From Doryteuthis pealeii (lineage: Eukaryota; Mollusca; Cephalopoda; Myopsida; Loliginidae): DNA of 64,000 nucleotides. The stretch lies in NCBI GenBank assembly GCA_023376005.1, contig CM042157.1:52562341-52626340 (forward strand), written 5' to 3'. A program made the position numbers and the translations under genes. Below are positions 38,301 through 50,300 of this stretch, piece by piece (position 1 is the first letter of the stretch; every line of letters starts with the position of its first letter). The notes beneath the pieces were generated by a model. It was given only the letters and a program-made list of their open reading frames with translations, was not told the DNA's origin and did no database searches.

Positions 38301-41300
38301 TGGGAGCAAAGTCTACTTTAGAAGATATGAACCTGCTAAGTTCAGAGTTTTTTTTCCTATGTACGTGCAGGATTTCAGTGAAAGATTATAATTAAAGACA
38401 ATCATCCTAATGCTCCATGAACTCTCAAATGTTGATATTGTGCTCAGTGACTTCTTAAACTATTCAATAATATTGTTTTTATTAATATATTTTGCAGATA
38501 TTGCTTCTTTTTTTTTTTTAAATTTTATTTAGATAGTCTTTAACAACTGGTAAACATTGCCTCAGGCATGATAATTAACAGTGCATAGAATATTTGTAGA
38601 TACCACTAAACATGAAGTTAAAAGAAATTCTTTCTGTTGGTGTTTTTTTTTTTTTTTTTTTTCATTTTTATATTTTTCAATTATTTTCATGAAACAAAAA
38701 GAATTTGATTTTTTTTCATTCAAAAGAAAGTGATAATAAAAATGAATATACAAGGAGTCTTTAAAACATTTAAACTACACTGTGCAATAAATTTTGTTGT
38801 GTATATAGACAGATGATAAACTGCCATTTGGTGTTATAGGGATATCAACTAGCATTCCCAGTTGATTTTTTTTATTTGAGGTTATTGTTGTTTAATCACA
38901 TTAGTTATATAGAGCTCTGTAAATGGAGTTCAGAACCGTTTGAATTATGCAAATATCCCCAGTGGTTCAAAGGTTATAAGAATTTAAAGCCCCGAAATTG
39001 GGGGTACAAATGTGGACATGATTTTGTTTCAAAAATATGTCAAATCACGAACCATTAAAAAAAAAAAGAAATTCAGTGATTTCTTCCCCGTTTCTTTATT
39101 TTTGGAGCAATTTTGATAAAATTTGGTATTCTTATATAAAATTATATGTTCTTTCTGATTACGCACTCAAATTGTATGTATCTCTATGCTTTAACCCATT
39201 ATTTAGAGAATAAGAGATACAGATAGCAGGATTTTGGTGTTTTTTTTTTAAAGTTTAACACCCAATTATTCAACATTTTCATTATAATACTGTATGTATA
39301 TACATGTATAGTATTAATTCAAATAAATAACACCACTTTGAAGAAAAATAAAACATTTATTGCAAAAACACAGACATAAAATGAGGGTTCAGTTTATTTT
39401 ATGGTAGGAATTTACAAGGAAAAAGTTAAGGATTACTGACTTTAAAACATACCTAAAAAAAAAGGTTCAGAAAAAAAAAAAAAAAAAAAAAAAAAAGAAG
39501 TAAATTTGTTGTGGAAATTTCCATAAAATACGATAATTATCAAATTTTTTTACGTGTGAATCTGAAAATTCTCATGCCAAAAATTAATGTTAAATAAATA
39601 TTGGGTAAAACTTGCAAATCATACTCAAAATCCCATGATATTACAGGGTGACTCAGAAAAAACAGAACCCAAATTATTTATTTTCCCATTAAACTAACCC
39701 TAAACCCCCCTAGTTAAAATTAATAGTTTTATTACAAAATTTGTGGGTTCTGTTTTTCCTGGGTCATAGTTTGTTTTGAAATCTACGATGTTTACGGTTT
39801 ACGATTTCTTGAAAGTACATCGTATGTTTACGAATTTAGCACAGGTTGATTTTTCAAAGGTAAATATATGTATACACATATATAATATTAATTTAAATAT
39901 ATAATATCACTTTCAATTTAAAAATACATCTCTAAATGCTTATGTTGAATTACATAAAAGAAATAGATTACCTATTTATTTACATGTTTTCACACAAACC
40001 CGGTTAGTGTGTGCTTTGGTTTATATTTCTTGTAATTTCAAGTTTGTTCTTTTTCCAAAATTGAAACGGACGTAAAAATAATTCAAAAACACATAAAAGT
40101 TAAATATTTAGAAAGATTGTTATTTTATTTTAAAATATATTATAAAATTTAATATATTAAATATTTTAAAAATTGGACGAGAAATAAGCAAATTTAAATT
40201 GTGTGTGCATAAACAATGCTTAGCTGAGGAGACAGGCGTACGCCTGTCAGACAAATAAATTTGAGTTTTTTTTCTTCAAAATACAAATTTTTGAATAAAA
40301 ACCCGAAGCACTTAGCAATCTTTAAATTTTACAAATTATATATCAAAATAATTCTGAAACTTTGTAATATCATGGACAGAGGGAGTCTTTTTTGCATCTT
40401 TTATATTTTTTAAATATATAGCCTTTGACTTTGCCCTCTCATTTTCTTTTCCACGGATCCTAGAAAAAAAAAAAGAAAAAAGAAAGAGGCCCTGTTTGTA
40501 CTTCCAGGTGTCTTCTAATTGAATGCAAAATTTCAAGAATATTGATAAAGATTAGCCACTTAGATTTTCCAAAGAAATGTAGAGTGTAAAATGTATTCTT
40601 GGAAAGAAATTCCTATCATGCATTTTCGGTTTTTTAAAGCAAAATACGTTTTTAACTCGCTGTAAAAAATTATTCCATTAATAAAAACACATACAAATTA
40701 CATATTTAGAGAGATTGTTTTATTTTATTTTCAACCATATGAATATTTTTAAGATTGAACAATTAATATACTAGAAATTGTGATTTTAAATCAATAAGGT
40801 CCGATTTGTGACGTCAGTTGACAGGGTGTTTTTACATTTGAAAGTAATGTAAATTCGAGGTTTTTCTTCAAAATCAAAACTTTTGGATCAAATCCCGAAG
40901 CTCTTAGCAATCTTTAGATTTCACAAATTTTATAGGAAAATAATTTTGAAAGTCTCTAATTTTACAGAGAAAGTGCGTCTTTTTTGGCGCCTTTCATATT
41001 TTTTAAACAAATAACCTTTAACTTTGCCCTCTCATATTTTTGTTTTCACGGATCCTAGAACCCCGCCCCCCGTTTGTACTTCCAGGTGTCTTCTATTTGA
41101 GTGCAAAATTTCAAGAATATTGATAAAGATTACCTACTTTGATTTTGAAAAACAAAACAGCGTGTAAAATTTATCAAAAAAAGAAAAAAAAAAAAAAAAA
41201 AAAACAACAAAAAAAAAAACAACAAAAAACGGTCATATTTTTGTTTTCAGCTGTTTGACCGAAAATACGGTTTTAACTCGCTGTAAAAAATAATTCAATT

Positions 41301-44300
41301 GATGATAAAAGTTACATATTCAGGAAGATTACTCTATTCTCTTTCCAACCATATAAATCTTTTTAAGATTGGTTAAGAAATACTCGAGAAATTGCAAATT
41401 GAACTGATTAAGGTCGCAAATTTGAAAATGTCAGCGTTTTTCAGCTAAATGCTTGTAATGCTATATCAACAGTGCACAGAATATTTGTGAATGGCACAAA
41501 ACATATCCTTAAAATCCTCTTCCCAGTAAAATGAACAAGATGGAATATTTGTGAATGGCACAAAACATATCCTTAAAATCCTCTTCCCAGTAAAATGAAC
41601 GAGATGGAATATTTGTGAATGGCACAAAACATATCCTTAAAATCCTCTTCCCAGTAAAATGAACGAGATGGAAGAGCTGGGTGCATTCATTCTCTGTATC
41701 AATCCAAATTTTATTGTCACACCTGCAACAAACATATCCTGAAACAAAAAATTTCACTGTTTTTCTTCAGTTCCAATAGAGAAGTCATGTATTAGGTCAT
41801 AGTTTTCATCTTCACTACATTGTTTTATGGCTATTTTATCTCTGATGAGTTGAATAAATTGATAAAAATTTCTTGTTCCTGGGACTGTGGATGCATTTTT
41901 GAATCTCATGTTGAAGTTCCTCCTTGCTTCCTCAACTTCCTCCTTTTCAACCAGAATGAATTTGATACCTTCAATTGCAGATCTGCAATATTCAAATATA
42001 GATTTTTGGAAAGGATTTCTTTGGTAGTTGGTCTTCGGAGACTTTCTTTTGACACTATCCTTTTCACTGTCCCACCTATACCATCACATGGTTGTTTACC
42101 ATGACTTGTTGCAAAGAGATTCCATTTTGTATTGAGACCCAAATATTTCTGATGGTTGCAAAATTGGCAAAGTTCTTGTATTGCGCTGTGCAACTATCAG
42201 TAAAATACTCACTATTTTTTATATTTGGCAAGGTAGGCCTGATTACCTCAATTTTTTTCTGTACCATATAAACAGATGCTACAACATGCGAGTTGTCACT
42301 CGTCATAATGTCGAAACAATGATTTTGCATTGCGTTTTCAAGTTTAAAGTAGAGTACCACTGGATGTAAAGTACATTATGAGGTACTCCATTGAAAACTC
42401 TGGATCTCATCTTGAACTACAAATTTGTAGTTCTCGGCAAAATCTCCCAGGAACAAAACTTCACAATCACTAATCTCCTCCTTTCTTTGCTTTAAGTATC
42501 TGAATTGTGATTTAGCCAATTAAAAATGAGGTGCTAATTTATTCAATTGCAAAACAACTAAATAAATGTAAGCTTGACAGGTTTCCTTTTGTGTTGTCAA
42601 AGTCAATCAGTCAGTTGCTATTCATTGTGAGAACTCTATTGATTCAGTGTTATCAATATTTCCTTCGATGATGTCATCAATTTTTATTCAAGCTGCCCTG
42701 ATGATTTAGGAAAATTTGGCCACCTATGAATCATATACTCTCTGCTACTGGTATTACAGACAATATATTTCAAGAGATCTTGATATGATACATTCAGTGG
42801 TTCCAGTAATAATTTCATGTTTTGTTGGATGGTGCATACACATATGGCATGTGTACCTGCACTACCAGCAAGGACACAGCATTACAGCCTTAGACTACAA
42901 AATTTTGAAAACTCCAAAGAAACTATCAGGTTCTGTTCCTCGAATGGTCTGAAGAGCTCATTTAGGTTGCACAAGATAAGTCTTTTCTGCTGATGAATAT
43001 TATGTTTAATACTAACATAGTCTTTCCTGCCTGGCATCAGTCGAGTATATTCATCATCTTGGTAAAATGATTCCACTAGCTGTGCAATATTAGCAGGCAA
43101 AGTTCTGGCACAGCTAAAATACCTCTTACGAACACAATTTGTGAGTCTTGCGTACAATGTGTTCTGAAACTCCAAACACACACATGACTTTCTTGTGTGA
43201 CCAGTCGGTAGGGGCAAGTGCCAAGATTTGTATTTTTATGTTGGTTGATTCCACTCTTTTCACTTTTGCTAAAGAAGCTTTATCATTTTATCAAAGTACT
43301 TAGCTTTATCTAAAATCTCATTTTTGAATTTCAAAGCCTCATCATTCAACAGCTCAGAGTAACAATTTAATGACCTGCCTACTTTGGTCTTTATACATTG
43401 CATTGCAGAAGAATGTTTTCTCTTACCTAAATGAGCTTTTCCCCGAGTAATGAAGTCTTTTTGTTTTCATTGGAGAAATTCCAATCACAGAGAAACATTC
43501 ATTGATATTTCTCTTCTCTGTTTCTGCAGAAGTACTTGTATCAAGCTTTTTCATTGCTGATCTGATACATGTCTTGGTTCTTCATTATTACTACTCTTTT
43601 CTGATTCTGCAGAAGTACCTGCTTCAAGCTCTTTCATTTCCTCATCAGGAAGAAGTTTGTGGATTTGTATTTGACAATTAGGGCAGAGTTTCTTGTCTGG
43701 GATTAGTACCAACTTAGCCTTTACCTTGTCTGCCATCTCCAATGAAATTGGTTTCAAACTGCCTTTAATTTGCTTTTTATGATTTTTAAATGGAATACAA
43801 CATCTCTTTTCAAGCCATTTATATTTAGTCAACAAGGTCTGTTTGTGATGGCAACAGATAGTCTGTATTTTATCCTCATCACAATCATATTCTATAGGCA
43901 ATAAGCTTTATAGCTTTATATCCATCGCACCCAACTGATCAATTGAAATCACTCCAACTGGTTTATCATGGAATAAACTAGGACATTTTCAACTGTTAGC
44001 TCAGTACAAATAGAACAATAATGTTTGCCTCTAAAACCATCTTTCATTCTTTCTTTTCAATAAAAACATTATTCCAGTGATGAGGAAGTGAAATCTGTAG
44101 TGAAGAAGTGGCTCAAAGAACAGTTAACAGAATAGGGATACATACTCTCATTGGAAGGTGGAACATTGCTATTGAGAAAAACAGTGACTGTGTGAAAGTA
44201 GGGAGGTGATTCACAGAGGACCAACTTCATTTTAATTCATGATACATGTTACTGTGTCGGTAATTTTACCTGTATTAAACAAAATGGCATTATTTTTTGA

Positions 44301-47300
44301 CCCACCCTCGTATTTAATTTTTTTTTTTTTTAAATGATAAAAACAATATTATTGAATTGTTTAAGAAGTCACCGAGCACAATATCAACATTTGAGAGTTC
44401 AGATATAGGGTTAAAATAGTTGGATATTTGGATTCTACAGTCCTTATTTGCCTTACATACTAAATTTCAGAAATATTGAATGTATGAAAGTATTTTTTTT
44501 TTAATTTAAAAAAAAAAAAAACACTGAGATTTTGCGACACCGCACAGCCTTAATTTTGAGGCAAAATAGGAAAATTATACCCCCCCCCCTCTAAAATCAG
44601 AACGGTAAGGTTTAAGACAAAATAATTTGGCACACTTTCCTAACTCATGAAGGGGAACATTTGTGCCAAATTTCAGGTAATTCGGTGTCGATGGGTGAAG
44701 ATTTCAACTTTTTGCTTGTGTTTTGACATGGAATGACCCAACTGCTAAACTGCCACTTCCCATGTTGTATCAGCATCTAGCATTTATTTGTCATCTGATA
44801 TATCAAAAATTTGATCAACATTAATTTACACAAATTGAAACAGAGAAACAAAGATTTCTATCCTAATCACATGTAGCACATTAAGAATTTATTTCTTTAA
44901 AAGTTTCATTCTAGTACCAATTTACATCAATCATTATTTGCTTGCCTATCTACACCAGAAATAGGGATTCAATGTCTGCCCAATTTTATGGACTTACATA
45001 AGTGAAAATACAATTTAAACCCCCATTATATATTGTGGCCGGTTTAGCTCAGTCAGTAGATCATCTGTTTAGGAACCACAAGGTCCCGGGTTCGATAACG
45101 GTCCTTGTCAACTCAGTGCATGTTTAACACAGCTTTGATCTGTGCAGTAAAGTGGGAGCTGATGGTAGGTGTAGTGCTTCACTTCTGATGCAAAAACAAT
45201 CTCCCTGATCTAGTGCTAGTGAAAAGGGGATAGACTCCCTTACTATCCAGCTGATACTGACAACAGGCCACTCTGCTGACTTTACTTTTACATTGATCAA
45301 TTTGAACTGTGTAATATAATGATTGGTAGCCATTGGTTTTTAAGGGGTTAAAACTTAAAGTTTAGTAAGTGAAAGATAGTAACAGAATTGTATTCAGTCC
45401 AATTACAAAAAATCATAAGTACTTATTCACACGGTTATGAAAAAAAAAAAAAGATTGCAAGAAAAACAATAAGTATTTATTCACACTGATTATGGCAAAA
45501 TTAAGAATGCAAGAAAATAATGACTGAGGTTGATCCGGTCAGTACAGGTTATGAAAAGCTATTGAAAGCGATCTTTAGACAGCGATCATTGAAATTTTTA
45601 GACAGTGATAAGAGATGAGAATGGCCGAAAGAAAATATTTATTTTTGGGGGGAAAAACCTGATTATGAAAGTTGTACTAAATCGAACCCCTGAGAGGGAC
45701 GATGAGAAGTGATAGCTAATATCAGTAATAGATGATAATTATAACGAGTTGGAGTAAAAAGGGGCGGAGAAGCTCCAAATTAAGAAAGGGAACTATTTCT
45801 TGAAAACTACTGAGTGAGGCGGTTAGAAAGACCGCATTACAGTGTGGAAGAATGAATGTGATTTAAGCAAAGCATTTTGTGATTTTTTATTCAGTTCCAG
45901 TGGAGATTTGCCAAGTGTCAGTTTTTTGACCGAGTAGCTGACAGTTTTGCTGAGATTCAGTTCCTGAGACCATTGCCAAATTAGTGGTAGAAAGTGATCT
46001 TCCATAGAGTATATTAGCTGACAAGAACAGAACTTAAGTCATTGTCAGTAAACTGAGAATCCCCTCATGAGACCCTGACTAGAATTTATTATTCTTCGAC
46101 CAAACCAAACATATCCAGTCACTAATATTAAATTGCATCACTTTGGAACTCGAATGGGAATTATACACTGTATTCTTTACTTTTGTTATATATAAAATTA
46201 TGTATACAATTTAAACACCTGTCTGTATTCTTTTAAATGGAACAGATTTTATTTTGAGACCACTTCAACCCTTTGACAGCTCAACTCAGTCCAGGTGCGA
46301 ACCTGACCGGACCAACTACCCGAGATCAAAACACAGTGTGGCAGGTGGAGAGTTGGCCGTAGGTTGAATCGCCAACCAGGAATTGCGTCCCCAAGGAGGA
46401 GTGGACAGTCAACTAGCCGATTGACCAGAGACGGTTATCTGCTCAATACTGGGAAGATGAATAACAAGTGAGGGGAGGTGGTGTCTCACTGTTTTGAGTT
46501 AAACTTGTTTACAAAATTCATCTAAAATTCATTACAATGCATCTAAAACAATTCATCTACGGAACTATTTTTTTTCTTTTTAAGATCTAAATATATCTAA
46601 TACTTTAAACCAAATGAGACAGTTTTTAAAAGATATTAATTCTTAAAGTTTTCAAGTTATCATCCTTGAGTTTCATTACTTAAAATTACAGCAAATTCTT
46701 ATTATTTAACCCTAACCCTACATATTGTCTTTAAGAAATAAAATTTGTTGTATTCATTAAATATAGCCCTGTAAATAAATTACAGATAAATTTAACCGAC
46801 ACCATTTGAACTTGGTTTTTAGAGTCATTATATAACAACAATGAGGATGTTTATCTAGATAGAGCAATGCATAGTATAGGGGGGACCATTTTTTCACGAT
46901 CACAGAAGGAATCATGGAATTGTCAATTTGAAACAGAATCTGGGATTTTCAATGTAATTTTCAATAATATATAAGAAATTAATCAACTGATTTTTCCCCC
47001 CAAATGTTTTATTTGAATTCTTTCAAACCTTAATAACCGATCTATGTTTTAAACATTTTAATAAATAAAATGTAACATAACCTAATTATTTCCTTGAAAT
47101 TTGATTTTACAAATATTTGTCATTTTTCCTTCTAAGATTTGAAAAAGAATTAAGAACAAAAGTTTTTACATAAAAAAGTCAGGTGTGTTGTAGATTTTCT
47201 TAGACTAATCTATTTTTAAATACTTTAAATTTTTTCTAAGAAACTGTAATGTAACAAAAGTGAAAAGGTAGATAGACAATAGTTTTGATGTGGAGATACG

Positions 47301-50300
47301 AAGATCAAAGTTTCAAAAAACATTTTATGAAACGACTACTCCAAAGCTGACCATTACACAGGGATTCTACATAATTCATAACTGCAATATCCTCACCATT
47401 GTAAAACAAATTTAAATTTAACAAAAAAATCCTTTAATGACATCAATGATTATTTTTTCATATTCTATTCATTTTTCAAAATCAGTAACTAAACCAGTAT
47501 CTAAAATTTGTGTTAAAGTCAGAGTAGAGTAATTTCCTGATGCAGAAGAAAATATGTTATTTTGCAAATTCTGTCTTCATAGTGTTGACATTTTTAGGGT
47601 TGATACAATCAAAGATCACATCAAATCAAAAACTCATTTAACAAAAAAAAAAAAGTCATCTCAACTGAAACAGAAGACAATTGCATCTTTGATGAAATAT
47701 TACATCTTTATTTTTGCATATAATTTATTTTAGGATATGGATTTTAACATTTAAAAAAATTCATAGGTATTTTCTGTTTCTTTAAATGTAATGAAACAGA
47801 GGAATTATATTTTTGTTTTCAGTTTTAATAATAATGATTACATATTTTATTGTAATTTTCTCATAAAATACTATAAAAATGGAAAAAACGAAATTTACCA
47901 AACAAGAAAACGGAAAAAAAATGAAATTTACCAAAATTTGAAATGGAAAATTGGTGGCCCTAATAGTAATTATGACAATTCCTCATCTTTCAAGTCTATA
48001 AAGTAACAATACATCAACAAAATAGAAATCAGGTCAGGAAGCATTCATTGTTGCTGGCATCATGTAAGAATTTTTATGTTGGAAAATATACATAGTTAAG
48101 TATTGCTATGAGAGATGCCAAGGAGGGAAAATAATCATTATGGTATCCTGACAATCTTAATAGGTTATACTTAGGTACCCTGGCAAACTTTATGTCAGTG
48201 AATCATGTACATTTGTTGGTTTTTTCCAGATAATTTTCACATAGTTATATGGTACCAAATATTCCTATCTAATAGAAATGATATTCAAATAGATCTATTT
48301 GACCCATAGATGAAACTTTAACAGGTACTACCATTCTGGGTCAGAGTAGACCTGGGAGTAATGGTGACTCCACACTGAGTTTCACCATAAGATATCATAC
48401 CCAGGACGTTTTTTAACTAAAGTAATGACCTTTGCTTTAGTATTCTTTTGTGTGCCACAAATGCTAACAAAATGTCCGACACATGTTGTCTAAAGTTGAA
48501 TAAAGCCTCTTAGTGCAAATTCTTTGTTTTCTCATGACAGTAATATAATCTATCTAAAACATAAAATATGCTACACCTAGATCAACATTTGCCAGGAAGT
48601 TGACATTAATCAAAAAAGGTAAAAATACTGCAACAATAAAACAAGTAAAAAAATTAAAAAAAAAAAAGCAGCACCTACCCATGTTTTTCTGATAACCTTG
48701 AGAGAATACGAGCCGCAGCAGGGAAATTCTTGTTCTTTTCATAAAACTTCCACAGTAAGTCTAAAATGATTGTCCTTTCCTCTTGAACAAGGCTTACTTT
48801 CCATTTAAGATAATTTTCCAAAAATGGACTTTTGATCTGAAATGAATAAAGGGAAAGAAAAATCATCACAATCCCTAAACATGATTATGAATGAGTAGAA
48901 AAGAAAATTTTATTTTGTTTATTAATACATTAAGTGCTCTCACACAATACCATAGCATTTGAACTAATTGAAGAAGGCATAGACACTTTAACCTTTGTAC
49001 AATGCCAACATTAAAAAGGTTACTGACAGGGGGAGGGGGAAATCTTACTTCTTGATAGGATTGGTTATTACAGACATTAATCTACCTTGATAATAACTTA
49101 ATCATCAAGTCATGTGTTAAGTTTTTAAGGGCCATCCTTGGCCAGCTGATTGTAGGTAAAGAGTCCTCAGATACCGAATCCTTTGGTAATCCTCTCAGGT
49201 AGAGAATCCTAGGTTCCTTCGTCAATGGCCACAAGTATACTGAGAAAGAATCAGCGCTTAAGTAATGTATCAGCCACGCAGTATGGCCAGCGATTGGCTA
49301 AGGAATAGTCCACATAATCTCGCCTAGTCTATAAGTCTAGGCGGGGAACTAGCGCACTAGTACAATGCCAACATTAAAAAGGTTACTGACGGGGGGGGGG
49401 GCTTACTTCTTGATAGGATTGGTTATTACAGACACAAATCTAATCATCAAGTCATGTTGATACTGTGGATTCCCTTGACTCTCTCTCACCATCTGTCCTT
49501 ATCAGCCATTGCTCTACATGGCATCCAGTGTCTATACAGAGCTGATCAATTTAAGTTTTTGATAGTCAGCCAATACTGGTGTGTCCATGTGTAGGAATCC
49601 ACAGGAAAACATCAATTATGATTTTATCCTTGCTTCTCCAGCAGTGCCCAACCCATCTATACTACAGTCCCATGCGTCAAGAGGCTTAGTTTTTGAAAAA
49701 TGTCGCTTGTACACCAGATCTAAATAATTTTAATGTAATTATTAATAAAAAATCAAAAAAGATTTTTACTAAATTTTCGCCAATAGGTATATTCTTTAAA
49801 ATAATGAATAAAATACCATTTAAACGGATGAATTCGTATTAAAATACGTATAAAAACTAAGTAGCTCCTAAATGAAAATTAGCCAATGAGAATCGTGTAT
49901 TCAAAATAAACAAAGAAAAAAATGGTGACTTCTAGCGAAATAAACAATACCTTATAATAATCCCTTTACTAAACCAAACAAATTTTCTTTCTTCAGGAAA
50001 AAATTCGAAATATAATTTTCAATTAAAAAAAAGAACTGGCTTTCTAGAACAAATAAAAAATAATAGTATTTCGCATACATGTGACAACAAGTCACACTTC
50101 TCAAAAACATTTATTGTTGAAACAATCTAGTGCAGTAATCCTTAACTTGTTCCTCGTAAATTCCTACCTCATTTTATGTCCGTGTTTTTGCAATAAATGT
50201 TTTATTTTTCTTGCACCCATTATTTTACAATACTAAATATATTTTATTTATTTATTTTAATATTCACTTCAATGTGTATATTCTAAAAGTTTAAAATAAC

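Larger units (their letters stand above)
37650..44745 (-). mobile_element. ~7-kb inverted-repeat transposon with unnamed transposase-like gene
   Basis: The terminal sequence GTAATTCCATGTCAAAT (37652) faces TTTGACATGGAATGACCC (44727-44744). Further in, a ~65-bp inverted pair lies at 38421-38485 and 44338-44402 (GAACTCTCAAATGTTGATAT, TGTGCTCAGTGACTTCTTAA). The left arm is lengthened by a SINE-like insertion (about 37985-38395); without it the two inner repeats sit about equally far from their ends. Inside on the minus strand is the broken gene at 41480-44060. A 2.6-kb repeat (38850-41462) is nested beside its 3' end. Superfamily and target duplication are not determined. Confidence 0.6.

Noticed and set aside
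41820..42104. Plus-strand frame of 94 codons
   Set aside because: Shadow of the minus-strand transposase-like relic.
45036..45110. A functional tRNA gene
   Set aside because: A and B boxes are good but the stems do not pair fully and a SINE body follows directly.
46709..46722. AACCCTAACCCTAC as telomere-like
   Set aside because: Only about two units; chance.
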